Origin: Spirochaetia bacterium
GTDB taxonomy: Bacteria > Spirochaetota > Spirochaetia > Treponematales > Rectinemataceae
DNA length: 64,000 nt
Assembly (NCBI GenBank): GCA_029975555.1
Contig: JARKOY010000105.1
Coordinates: 32,713-96,712, forward strand
Reading direction: 5' to 3'
The first letter of the stretch is position 1. The number at the start of each line of letters is the position of its first letter. The notes under the pieces were generated by a model that was not told the DNA's origin, made no database searches, and saw nothing but the letters and a program-made list of their open reading frames with translations. Below, piece after piece: positions 1 to 8,905 of this stretch. The position numbers and the translations under genes were made by a program.

Positions 1-697
1 ACGGGCCTGCGAAGAGATGATCCGGCAGGGGAGAGTACTCGTCGACGGCAAAACTGCCACCATTGGGCAAAAAATATATGGCATTGAAACAATAGAGGTG
101 GATGGACGTCCTGTCGAAATCTCCGCTCAACGATCTTTTCGCTACATCCTCCTCAATAAGCCCAAAGGATACCTCTCTTCCGTGAGAGATCCAGAGGGCC
201 GCCCCTGTGCGATCGATCTCATCGCAAAGGGCGTAAAAGAGCGACTCTACAATGTCGGAAGGCTCGATCAGTGGTCGAGCGGTCTTTTGCTCTTTACCAA
301 CGACGGAGAACTGGCCTCGAGGCTCATGCACCCTTCGAGCGAGGTGGAAAAAGAGTATCTGGTGCAAACCGATGCACCTCTCCCAGAGAGCTTTGCCCAG
401 AACTTCGTCCGGGGCATTCTCTGTGAGGGCATTCGGTATCGTGCCCGCGCCGTGCGCCTTCTGGCGCCAGATAAGGCACTGATAGTGCTCATCGAGGGGA
501 AAAACCGGGAGATACGCCGAGTGTTGGAACACTTTGGCCTGCGCGCGATGTCCCTGGAACGCATCAGGATAGGGCCTGTTAAGGATGCCAGCCTGGCGCC
601 AGGACAGTGGAGAGACTTAACTGAGGAAGAAGTGCGTGCACTCAAGCGCATCGCCAATCCTGAAAACGACCACAGGAATAAAGGAAAACAAAGATGA
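1..697 (+). CDS. Pseudouridine synthase, RsuA/RluB/E/F family (5' partial)
   Basis: Enzyme that isomerises a uridine of ribosomal RNA to pseudouridine. The reading frame is open to the left window edge (RACEEMIRQGRVLVDGK, the end of an S4 RNA-binding domain), so the true start lies outside; about 231 residues are visible. The catalytic motif GRLDQWSSGLLLFTNDG holds the nucleophilic Asp, and KEYLV and GKNREIRRVLE are typical of the RluB/RsuA family. The target position cannot be decided here; an RluB-type 23S enzyme is the likeliest. The stop overlaps the cmk start as ATGA (694-697), so the two are probably translationally coupled. Confidence 0.9.
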   Translation, partial: RACEEMIRQGRVLVDGKTATIGQKIYGIETIEVDGRPVEISAQRSFRYILLNKPKGYLSSVRDPEGRPCAIDLIAKGVKERLYNVGRLDQWSSGLLLFTNDGELASRLMHPSSEVEKEYLVQTDAPLPESFAQNFVRGILCEGIRYRARAVRLLAPDKALIVLIEGKNREIRRVLEHFGLRAMSLERIRIGPVKDASLAPGQWRDLTEEEVRALKRIANPENDHRNKGKQR

Positions 698-1368
698 AGG
701 TAGCGATCGATGGACCGGCCGGGGGAGGCAAATCGACGATTGCGCGGATGATTGCAGAGAATTTTGGATTTTTGTATATCAACTCCGGCAACCTCTACCG
801 TGCGGTGACATATCTGGCCCTGCAAGAAGATGTCTGTTGGCAAGACAGCCAGGCTATGATTGCGCTTGTACAGCGGCACCACTTCGATTACCGACCCGAC
901 GGCGCGGTTGAGGTCGATGGCAAGCTCTTAGCAGGAGAGCTGCGCAGTCCACAGGTCGATGCAATCGTCTCACAGGTTTCGGCAATCCCAGAAATCCGCG
1001 CTCAAGTCAACTCGATTATCCGGTCTATCTCCGAAGGAAAAGATGTTGTAAGCGAAGGCCGCGACATCACCACGGTCGTCTTCCCCGATGCGGAGATAAA
1101 ACTCTATCTTGATGCCTCTGCAGAGATCAGGGCGGAGCGGCGCTTCAGAGAACGACTTGCCCAGAAGGTCTCGGATATCCCTCCTCGCATTGAGGATATA
1201 CGGAAGAACATAGAAATGCGAGACGCCCTCGATGCACAGAAAACCGTCGGAGCGCTTAAAATTGCACAAGATGCCATATATTTGGACACTTCAGACTTGA
1301 CCATACAGCAAGTTTATGAGAAAGTATACAAAATTTTAAGGGCAAGGATTGCACATGGCAGAAAATAA
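694..1368 (+). CDS. cmk: Cytidylate kinase
   Basis: Phosphorylates CMP and dCMP to the diphosphates in the cytoplasm. At 224 residues it has normal length. The P-loop is at the very N-terminus (DGPAGGGKST), followed by the substrate-binding NSGNLYRAVT segment and the EGRDITTVVFPDA motif typical of Cmk. It overlaps the pseudouridine synthase by four bases and rpsA by 14 bases, so the three genes form an operon. In some treponemes cmk and rpsA are reported as one fused protein (recollection); here they are separate frames. Confidence 0.95.
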   Translation: MKVAIDGPAGGGKSTIARMIAENFGFLYINSGNLYRAVTYLALQEDVCWQDSQAMIALVQRHHFDYRPDGAVEVDGKLLAGELRSPQVDAIVSQVSAIPEIRAQVNSIIRSISEGKDVVSEGRDITTVVFPDAEIKLYLDASAEIRAERRFRERLAQKVSDIPPRIEDIRKNIEMRDALDAQKTVGALKIAQDAIYLDTSDLTIQQVYEKVYKILRARIAHGRK

Positions 1369-3082
1369 GGAAGTGGAAATGGACGTTCATGAGCCCTCCC
1401 GGGACGATATCCAGACACAATTGCAGGAGCAGTACCTCAAGTCGCTTGAGGGGCTGGAGGAGGGAGACTTAATCGATGGCAAGGTCGTGCAGGTTGCGGG
1501 AGACACGGTCTTCATCGATGTCGGATACAAGTCCGAAGGCAAGTTGAATCTGCTTGAGTTCGGCGACACACCGCCAAAGGCAGGCGATATTGTCAAGGTA
1601 ATCTTGATCCGCAAAGAGACTCATTCCGGCGACATCGTGATATCCAAGAAAAAAGCCGACGAAAAGCTTTTTTGGAAATCAATAGCAAACGCATTCAAGG
1701 ATCACCTTCCGGTTCCAGGCACCATCACAAAGGAAGTGAAGGGTGGCTTTGAGGTGGATCTCGGCCATGGACTTTCGGGATTTTTGCCGCTGAGCAAGGC
1801 CGACGTCCAGCGGGTGGAAAAGAGTGCGACGCTGATTGGTCTCCACGCCGATTTCTACCTTGAACGGCTGTATTCCGATAAAAAGATCAACATCATCCTC
1901 AACAGGCGCAAGCTCATGGAGGAAGAAATCGAGCGGCGCCGCGAGGCCTTCTTTCAGAACACGCAGATTGGCGACACGGTAAAAGGTACCGTCAAGAGCT
2001 TCACCAGTTTTGGTGCCTTTATCGACCTGGGCGGCTTCGATGGGCTTCTGCACATCAACGACATGAGCTGGGGCCACGTGACCCGTCCTAAAGACTTCGT
2101 CCGCAAGGGCCAGGAGATCGAGCTCAAGGTCATTCGGCTCGACCCCGAAGAAAAACGGATCAACCTATCGCTCAAGCACTTTACGCCGGACCCGTGGAAC
2201 AGCTTTGAAGAGAAATATCATGTCGGCGATGTTGTAAAAGGTAAAGTGACCAAGCTGACGGATTACGGCGCCTTCATCGAAGTGGAAGAGGGTATCGAAG
2301 GCCTTGCCCACATCTCCGAATTTTCGTGGGTGAAAAAAATCCGTAAACCTGAGGATATGCTGAAGGCCGGCGATGTCGTCGACTGCATGATCCTCGGATA
2401 CGATATCCCTGCAGGGAAGGTCTCGCTCGGCCTCAAGCAAGTACAGCCGAATCCATGGGACACCATCGACGAGCGGTACCCCGTCGGCACAAGGCTCAAG
2501 AGAAAGATCGTCAAGGTCACCAACGCCGGTGCCTTCATCGAAATGGAAGAAGGTATCGACGGTTTTCTGCACATCGACGACTATTCCTGGACTCAGAAAA
2601 TCAAGAACCCCTCCTCCGTGCTCCATGAAGGTGATGAGATCGACGTCATCGTGCTCGAGAGCAACCCAGAGGAGCGCAACATCCGTCTCGGCGTGAAACA
2701 GCTGAGCGAAGACCCTTGGCGCTCCTTCGCCAAGACTTACAGGCCAGGCTCGATCGTCGAAGGGACTGTCTCATCGGTGACCGATTTCGGCGTATTCGTC
2801 AAGGTGCCTGGAGATATTGAGGGCCTTATTAAAAAACAAGACCTCGTTTCCGACCGAAGCGAGTCCTACGACGATGCCCTCAAGAAATATCAGCCAGGCA
2901 TGCAGGTCAAGGCGGTCATCACCGACCTCAATGCCGATCGGCAGAAGCTTGGTCTCTCCATCAGGGATCTCGTCCAGAGAGAGGAGCGAGAAGAGATTTC
3001 CCGATTCATTCAAGAAGATGAAGGCGAAGCTGGCTATACGCTTGGCGACCTTCTCAAGGCAAAGGATGAAGAGAGCGACTGA
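1355..3082 (+). CDS. rpsA: 30S ribosomal protein S1
   Basis: Largest small-subunit protein; helps the ribosome bind mRNA. Six S1 (OB-fold) repeats can be read, each with the pattern of a Gly-Val strand followed by GAFI/GxF; the last four start near VGDTVKG, VGDVVKG, VGTRLKR and PGSIVEG. The 575 residues match six-repeat S1 proteins. I chose ATG at 1355 because AAGGA (1344-1348) sits six bases upstream; a TTG at 1349 is in frame but lies directly against that site. The start lies inside the end of cmk, indicating translational coupling. Confidence 0.95.
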   Translation: MAENKEVEMDVHEPSRDDIQTQLQEQYLKSLEGLEEGDLIDGKVVQVAGDTVFIDVGYKSEGKLNLLEFGDTPPKAGDIVKVILIRKETHSGDIVISKKKADEKLFWKSIANAFKDHLPVPGTITKEVKGGFEVDLGHGLSGFLPLSKADVQRVEKSATLIGLHADFYLERLYSDKKINIILNRRKLMEEEIERRREAFFQNTQIGDTVKGTVKSFTSFGAFIDLGGFDGLLHINDMSWGHVTRPKDFVRKGQEIELKVIRLDPEEKRINLSLKHFTPDPWNSFEEKYHVGDVVKGKVTKLTDYGAFIEVEEGIEGLAHISEFSWVKKIRKPEDMLKAGDVVDCMILGYDIPAGKVSLGLKQVQPNPWDTIDERYPVGTRLKRKIVKVTNAGAFIEMEEGIDGFLHIDDYSWTQKIKNPSSVLHEGDEIDVIVLESNPEERNIRLGVKQLSEDPWRSFAKTYRPGSIVEGTVSSVTDFGVFVKVPGDIEGLIKKQDLVSDRSESYDDALKKYQPGMQVKAVITDLNADRQKLGLSIRDLVQREEREEISRFIQEDEGEAGYTLGDLLKAKDEESD

Positions 3083-3103
3083 GCTGCAGGCCCGGTCCTC
3101 AGT

Positions 3104-4627
3104 GTGAAAGTGATGGTTTCAGCGATTGATTCGGAGAAGTTCCGAACGTTGATCGATATCAACGCGCGGCTCAACTCCAGTTACACGGATTTCCGTTCGT
3201 TGCTGAAGACGATCGTGGAGTCGGCGGCGAGGCTTGTCGGTGCGGAAGCGGCAAGCCTCGCGCTCTTTGATGCGCCGACCAACACGCTCAGATTTGAAAT
3301 TGCACTCGGCCCCCGGGGTCCGGAGCTCCAAGGGAAAATGATTCCTGCGTCGGAAGGCATTGCCGGGTGGGTATTTCAGAACAGCCGTTCCATCATCGTC
3401 AACGACGCCATCCACGATCCCAGGTTCTCGCCGGCAGTGTCAAAGGAAATCTCCTACACCACGACTTCAATTCTTGCGGTCCCGTTGAAAGTCAGGGACA
3501 AGACCGAGGGCGTCATCGAGCTCATCAACAAGACCTCCCGCGGCCTGTTCGTCAGCGACGACCTCGAGTGGGCGGAACTGTTTGCCGTGCAGGCTGGCAT
3601 CGCCTTCGATAACGCGAGACAGTACGAGCGGACCGAGCACGAGCTCGCCTACCTTCAGCATAAAGTACAGGAAGACCAGGGTTGGCACCCTCTCATCTTC
3701 TCCTCGAAGGTGATGCAGGAGCGCCTCGAGCTCGTCAAACGGGTCGCCCCAAGCGATGCCTCTGTGCTTATTCTGGGCGAGAGCGGTGTGGGAAAAGAAC
3801 TGATTGCCGAACAGCTGCACCTCAACTCGCGAAGAAGCCAAAAGCCCTTTATTCGCGTCAACTGCGCCGCGCTGCCGGAAAGCCTGCTCGAGAGCGAACT
3901 CTTCGGTCACGTCAAGGGGGCCTTCACCGACGCCATACGCGATAGGGAAGGGCGTTTCGAGGCCGCCGACGGCGGGACGATATTCCTCGACGAGATCGCA
4001 GAACTTCCTTTGAAGCTGCAGGCTAAGCTTCTTCGAGTCATTCAGCAGAAGAGCTTTGAGAGGATAGGCTCAAACGAGACCATCAGGGTAGATGTCAGAA
4101 TCGTCGCGGCGACCAACAGAGATATCGAGAAGCTCGTACAGAATCAGGAGTTCAGGAGTGACCTCTATTACCGTCTGAATGTCCTACCGATTCAGATACC
4201 TCCTCTACGGGAGCGTCTAGAGGACATCCCTACCCTGGCCGAGCACTTTCTGACGAAATATGCGAGGGAGACGAACCGAGGGCTCCTCCGTTTCTCGGAT
4301 TCCGCGCTGGAACTCATGCTGGGCTACAGCTGGCCTGGAAACGTCAGAGAGCTGGAGAATGCCGTGGAGAGGGCGGTCCTCATCTCCAAGGGGACGATCA
4401 TCACTGCGGAAGACCTCATGATAGGGAAAAAACTAGCCTCCGGGAACGAGCGGTTTGAGGGCAAAGAGCTGAAAGAAGCAATTACTTTATTCAAAAGCAA
4501 TTATATACGAGCAGCCCTCGAGCAAAACCGATGGAATCAGACCGAGACTGCCCGATGTCTGAAGATACAGAGGACCTACTTGTCACGATTGATAAAAGAG
4601 CTCAATATTCTGCAGAGTAAGGAGTAA
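3104..4627 (+). CDS. Sigma-54-dependent transcription activator, GAF-AAA+-Fis HTH
   Basis: Enhancer-binding protein predicted to open promoters used by RNA polymerase with sigma-54. Order: N-terminal GAF sensor domain (about residues 20-175), AAA+ core with Walker A GESGVGKE, the sigma-54 contact loop GAFTDA, Walker B GGTIFLDEIAELP and Arg-finger region FRSDLYYRLNVLPI, then a C-terminal Fis-type helix-turn-helix (QTETARCLKIQRTYLSRLIK). The loop reads GAFTDA rather than GAFTGA, a variant known in other activators. It resembles NifA/FhlA in layout, with no two-component receiver domain. The start is GTG 3104 or ATG 3113; neither has a strong ribosome site. No rpoN is in the window, so targets are unknown. 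Confidence 0.9.
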   Translation: MKVMVSAIDSEKFRTLIDINARLNSSYTDFRSLLKTIVESAARLVGAEAASLALFDAPTNTLRFEIALGPRGPELQGKMIPASEGIAGWVFQNSRSIIVNDAIHDPRFSPAVSKEISYTTTSILAVPLKVRDKTEGVIELINKTSRGLFVSDDLEWAELFAVQAGIAFDNARQYERTEHELAYLQHKVQEDQGWHPLIFSSKVMQERLELVKRVAPSDASVLILGESGVGKELIAEQLHLNSRRSQKPFIRVNCAALPESLLESELFGHVKGAFTDAIRDREGRFEAADGGTIFLDEIAELPLKLQAKLLRVIQQKSFERIGSNETIRVDVRIVAATNRDIEKLVQNQEFRSDLYYRLNVLPIQIPPLRERLEDIPTLAEHFLTKYARETNRGLLRFSDSALELMLGYSWPGNVRELENAVERAVLISKGTIITAEDLMIGKKLASGNERFEGKELKEAITLFKSNYIRAALEQNRWNQTETARCLKIQRTYLSRLIKELNILQSKE

Positions 4628-4630
4628 CGT

Positions 4631-5359
4631 GTGAATCAACAGGAAAAGCAGCCGCAGAAGGATAGGGATGCCCCTACAACGACCGAAAAGAAGACTTTTT
4701 CTGAAAAATTGGCCGATTTCATCAGCATGCACCGGATGCTGATCATCGGCATCGGTGTTGCTGTCGTCGTGGCGATTGCGGCGGTCGGCGTCTACACCGT
4801 GGTCTCGGGGAACATCGCTTCGGCATCTGGCAGGGCCATGGACCTCGCAGATCAGAAGTTCCAAACCTGGTCTCAGGAAACGGACGAACAGAAGAAGGCG
4901 GACGCGGAGAAATCCCTCATCGCCGATCTGGACTCAATCGCGAAGAAGTGGCCGAGGACCCTTGCCGCCCAGCGCGCGCTCCTCAAAAAAAGTACCATTC
5001 TGAGCCAAAAGAAGGACTATGCGGAGGCCGAGAAAACGGCACTCGACGCCTTTGCGAGAAACAAGAAATCCTATGTGGCGCCCGTGGCGCTCCAGCTCGC
5101 AGCGGTTGCGGCGGAGGAGGCCGGGAACACCGACACCGCCATCGCGCACTATACCGCCCTCACCAAGGATTATCTCAAGACCAGCCCTGTAGTTCCTTCG
5201 GCGCTCTTCAATCTCGGCCGCCTGCAGGAGGACAAAAAAGACTATAAGGCCGCCCTGGCAAGTTACAATCAGCTCGTGTCGTCCTTCGGCGGTTCGGAGT
5301 GGGCGCTCCTCGCCAAGAATAGAGTGATCTACCTGAAGGCGCAGGGCCTGGCTGAGTGA
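4631..5359 (+). CDS. Membrane-anchored TPR-like protein
   Basis: Protein of 242 residues starting at GTG, with AAGGAG (4619-4624) six bases upstream. A charged cytoplasmic N-terminus is followed by one transmembrane segment (about residues 38-60, MLIIGIGVAVVVAIAAVGVY) and then helical repeats rich in Ala, Lys and Leu with TPR spacing (for example SALFNLGRLQEDKKDYKAAL). The layout resembles YfgM-type anchored TPR proteins, which assist periplasmic folding, but the match is only architectural. It starts three bases after the activator gene, suggesting one transcript. Confidence 0.7.
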   Translation: MNQQEKQPQKDRDAPTTTEKKTFSEKLADFISMHRMLIIGIGVAVVVAIAAVGVYTVVSGNIASASGRAMDLADQKFQTWSQETDEQKKADAEKSLIADLDSIAKKWPRTLAAQRALLKKSTILSQKKDYAEAEKTALDAFARNKKSYVAPVALQLAAVAAEEAGNTDTAIAHYTALTKDYLKTSPVVPSALFNLGRLQEDKKDYKAALASYNQLVSSFGGSEWALLAKNRVIYLKAQGLAE

Positions 5360-5380
5360 GCCGAGAGAAAAGAAGAAGAG

Positions 5381-6112
5381 GTGTACCTGAAGATTGAGAT
5401 GAGAGCGCAGAGGGCTTCGGATACTTTCTCTCACGGGGTGTTGCCAGCCTTGTTTGTCGTCGCGCTTGCCGCATCATTCCTTATGTCTTCGTGCGGCTGG
5501 CCGACGTCGGATTATCTGTATCCGCCGTCTTATTTTTCGACGTCCGGCTCCAATCTCGTGCGGCTCGTCCATGAGACTGAGAACATCGACGACAGCGTCG
5601 TCGCGGCTCTGTTCAAGGGGTACGACATATATTATAGGATATTCGACACCTATGATGACGCATACATCAGCTACAACTATCTGTCCAACAATTTGACCAG
5701 CAGCAACATCGCCACGGTGGCGTCTTCGAAAGGCTATTATGTGCTGGTAAAATATGATAAGACCAGCACCCCCGACACCACCGTGCCGCTTATTCCGGTC
5801 TCAGACAATACGTACAGCTCCTTCGACCTACATTTGAACGCAGACAGCAGATGGACGATCATCCCAGATGACACAACAGCGCTTTACTACATACTTCGAG
5901 ACAAGAGCGATTCAAGCACCGAGGATTTCTATCGCAGCAGTAAGTACGAGAGCAGCGACCACGACTACGCGGGCGATGGGATTTCAAGCGGCTCCAGCGT
6001 GTACATCGTATTCTTCGCAGTCTCGTATGGAATTTCTTCTTCCCTGAGCGAGCTCTACAGCAACCCGATAGTAATAGGGCCGGTGCAATACACACCGGGC
6101 GGCGGCTCCTGA
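5381..6112 (+). CDS. Predicted lipoprotein of unknown function
   Basis: About 243 residues. An N-terminal signal segment (LPALFVVALAASFLMSSC) ends in a lipobox-like MSSC, so the mature protein probably begins at a lipidated Cys and sits in the outer or inner membrane. The rest is rich in Ser, Tyr, Asp and Thr and has no motif I recognise. Start is GTG 5381 behind AAGAAGAG; ATG 5399 is an alternative that would still leave a complete signal peptide. It is the last plus-strand gene of this group. Confidence 0.65.
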   Translation: MYLKIEMRAQRASDTFSHGVLPALFVVALAASFLMSSCGWPTSDYLYPPSYFSTSGSNLVRLVHETENIDDSVVAALFKGYDIYYRIFDTYDDAYISYNYLSNNLTSSNIATVASSKGYYVLVKYDKTSTPDTTVPLIPVSDNTYSSFDLHLNADSRWTIIPDDTTALYYILRDKSDSSTEDFYRSSKYESSDHDYAGDGISSGSSVYIVFFAVSYGISSSLSELYSNPIVIGPVQYTPGGGS

Positions 6113-6346
6113 TTTTTCCTGAGGCGCGGCCTCGCTTTCCTCAAGAAGGAGGGCGGTGCCTGCAGAACGGGGTGACCATGGGGGCGCACCGTGGGTGGGG
6201 TTGGGGTTGCCCGAACGCGGCCCATTATTTTAATATTAAGCGTCTTTAGGTTCGCATAATGTATATTCTGTCTACCATATGGCGCACCCCAACCCCAGAA
6301 GTCCCCGCCTCAGCTGCCCAGAGCGCTGCCCGCTACAGAAGCGTCG
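6113..6346. other. Convergent intergenic region with long inverted repeat
   Basis: No gene seen in these 234 bases between two converging genes. The 11-base arms GGGGTTGGGGT (6197-6207) and ACCCCAACCCC (6286-6296) are inverted copies, and the match extends imperfectly on the side facing the loop. The roughly 78-base spacer is AT-rich. GCGCACC also occurs twice in direct orientation (6184-6190 and 6283-6289). There is no U-run behind either arm, so a classical intrinsic terminator is not evident. Confidence 0.5.
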
Positions 6347-8905
6347 CTACAGAATGTCCTGCAACCTGACGTACCCTTCATTATCAAGCCTCCCATAGCA
6401 TTCAAGGCGCTCCGCCACGAAATGGTCTTCTGCCGACAAGTGATCTTTTAAGATTTTATAGAAGCTTTGCGTCTTTTTTGACGCTCCGGAAAAAATCTCT
6501 ATGAGGCCAATCTCACGCACATGGGCATCGGTCTTTGTCAACACAAAATCGTCAGAATGATGGTCGGCAAGGATATTCACCGCCTTGGTGTACGACTCTT
6601 CCGATGCGAACACATACCTCCACGCCGCAGCCCTGAATAAGGCACCGATCGTCCTTTTTTTATCATCGCTGTGCGCGCTCATGCGCAAATTTTCTATGCG
6701 AAGCCCGTCAGGCAGATTCTCGTTCAACGAAGAGAGAATCCGCCCCTGATTTTTCAGCATCAGCTCCTCAAGTTCTTCGAGCCTGTCCTTCGGCATATCG
6801 ACCCACAGCAGCAGAATCTCATTCTTTCCCTCGACACCAAGGGCCAAGGGAGGAGACAGCTCCATTCTGGGCTGAGGATTAAATCCGCGAGTAAATGCTA
6901 CATGAAAGCCGCACACCTGAAAGGCCCTCGAAAAAGATCTCGCCACATCGTGCAAGGGATACAGCACCGCAGCATTCCGCTTTGACCAGACCGCAATCAA
7001 TTTTACCTGCTCAAGCTCGGATACAGCCTCACAGCGCCCCAGAACCGAGCCACCCTCGCAGACTGTGTTTTTATATAGTATACTATTAGATACAACAGCG
7101 GCCTGACTACCGCATACTCCGCACCTTTCAGTACAATTTTCATTACAAGTTGAAGTTAAGGCATTTTTCTGTGCCTTCTGTTTCTCCTTTTTGAGCCACC
7201 CGGTGCTCACGTTCAGTGATATCTCGCGCCATGGAAGGAGGGCGTCCTCTTCTCTTTGCGCCAAAAATGACTGCCACGCCCCCTCCCCTCTCCTTTTATT
7301 GTAATCGTCCAGCACTCGCCGCCACAGGTCGCGGTCTATGTGTTCATCCCAAGCATCAAGCCTTGCGCCTTTCAGGTATGCCTCAGAGATAATTTCTCCG
7401 ACGGATTCATCTCCGCGAGAAATTATTCCTTCCAACACCGACAAAAAGGGAGGATGGTAGCTCACCTCAACGTTCTTTCGATATTTTAGGCTTCGCCGTA
7501 TGTGCTGAATGCAGGCCAGCCCCTCTTCCTCCGACAGCTGCGCCTCGCGCTCAAAGGGCGTGTGCGGCTTTGGAATGAAGGTGCCCACATTCACATGAAT
7601 TGAAATCCGTTCCACCTGCGCTATCCGCTCGATGTACTCAACTATTGCATCTGCTTCTTGCATTCCACGTTCAGGGAGCGGAAGGCCCACCATAAAATAA
7701 AATTTTGCGGACTTAAATCCTCTCTCTCTGGCTTCGTGCAGAATCGTCGCGATTTTTTCGAAAGGCACCCGCTTATTGATCGCACACTGCCACGATTCAA
7801 GCGGTGTCTCAACGGCAAAGGTCAAGCCAGACTTTCGTACCTCAGAAATTTCTTCCAAGAGAGGCATGGTAAAACTGTCGACTTTGAGGCTTGGCAGCTG
7901 AAAAGAGACCTTGTACTTTGCCCATGCAGCATTCAGTTCCTCGAAGAGCTCGACAATTCCCGGATAGTCACCGGAAGACAAGGATGAGAGCGTGATCTCC
8001 CTGTATCCTTTTCTTACAACGAGATCCTCCACCTCTTTTCTTATTATCTCGGGCAACTTCGACCTCTGAGGACGATAAAAATACCCTGCATGGCAGAAGC
8101 GGCACCCGTTAGGGCAGCCGCGCATAATTTCGACGGACCCGTGCGAGTGGACAGGATTCAAGACTGGATATGGAAATGTATTCCCATACTCAGTCTTATA
8201 AAAATCCTGAAAAATTGCCCTCACAATGCGCTTTTTATGGGGAAGCTTAAGACGCTCTTCCACCGATGGAGATATCCAGACCGAAGGATGCCCGGCAAGC
8301 AGGGTCAGCTTTTCCCGCCTGTCCGCCCCACGGCTTTTGAGCTCCGCCATCTGTACCATGAGGTCCATGAAGCCTGCCTCCGCCTCGCCGATCCAGACGG
8401 CATCGAGAAAATGGGCAAAAGGCAGCGGATTCGTGACAGCTGGCCCCCCGGCCATGACGATTGGGTCCCGGTCGCCTCGCCGCATCGTTTCAAACGGTAT
8501 GCCGCCACGCTCCATGACGGCGAGCATGTTCGTGGCAAGGAGCTCATAGCCCACAGTAAACGCAAGTATATCCGTATCAGACAATGGGATGCCGCTCTCC
8601 AGCGTATACAGCGGTATCTTTTTTCGAATTAAAAGCTGCTCGAAATCCGGAGCCGGCGCGAAGACCCTCTCACAGACAATCTGGTCCTTCTTTTCATTCA
8701 GCCAGGAATAGATGATTCTGAGCGCATTATTGGACATGCCTATCTCGTAGAGATCGGGAAAACACAGGGCTATTCTGAGACGCGCATCCTCTTCTTCTAT
8801 CGGAGAGGCGGCGCCGCACTCTCCTCCCACATAGCGGGCCGGCTTCTGCACTTCAAAGAGGGCCGAACCGATGTCGCGCATCGGTTTGATGAATCTTCCG
8901 TTCAT
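6347..8905 (-). CDS. Radical SAM protein (TIGR03960 type) fused to DUF2344
   Basis: An 852-residue fusion. The N-terminal part has a B12-binding-like region (LRIALCFPDLYEIGMSNNALRIIY) and then a radical SAM core with the CxxxCxxC cluster in MRGCPNGCRFCHAGYFYRP, binding a 4Fe-4S cluster. A Cys-rich linker (CNENCTERCGVCG) separates it from a C-terminal DUF2344/TIGR03936 module (VARSFSRAFQVCGFHVAFTRGFNPQPRM). Its substrate is unknown. The frame is open further upstream, but ATG 8905 overlaps the rodA stop as ATGA (8902-8905), which decides the start. In clostridia such genes also follow rodA, before rng and rplU (recollection); no rng is seen here. Confidence 0.88.
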   Translation of the reverse strand: MNGRFIKPMRDIGSALFEVQKPARYVGGECGAASPIEEEDARLRIALCFPDLYEIGMSNNALRIIYSWLNEKKDQIVCERVFAPAPDFEQLLIRKKIPLYTLESGIPLSDTDILAFTVGYELLATNMLAVMERGGIPFETMRRGDRDPIVMAGGPAVTNPLPFAHFLDAVWIGEAEAGFMDLMVQMAELKSRGADRREKLTLLAGHPSVWISPSVEERLKLPHKKRIVRAIFQDFYKTEYGNTFPYPVLNPVHSHGSVEIMRGCPNGCRFCHAGYFYRPQRSKLPEIIRKEVEDLVVRKGYREITLSSLSSGDYPGIVELFEELNAAWAKYKVSFQLPSLKVDSFTMPLLEEISEVRKSGLTFAVETPLESWQCAINKRVPFEKIATILHEARERGFKSAKFYFMVGLPLPERGMQEADAIVEYIERIAQVERISIHVNVGTFIPKPHTPFEREAQLSEEEGLACIQHIRRSLKYRKNVEVSYHPPFLSVLEGIISRGDESVGEIISEAYLKGARLDAWDEHIDRDLWRRVLDDYNKRRGEGAWQSFLAQREEDALLPWREISLNVSTGWLKKEKQKAQKNALTSTCNENCTERCGVCGSQAAVVSNSILYKNTVCEGGSVLGRCEAVSELEQVKLIAVWSKRNAAVLYPLHDVARSFSRAFQVCGFHVAFTRGFNPQPRMELSPPLALGVEGKNEILLLWVDMPKDRLEELEELMLKNQGRILSSLNENLPDGLRIENLRMSAHSDDKKRTIGALFRAAAWRYVFASEESYTKAVNILADHHSDDFVLTKTDAHVREIGLIEIFSGASKKTQSFYKILKDHLSAEDHFVAERLECYGRLDNEGYVRLQDIL

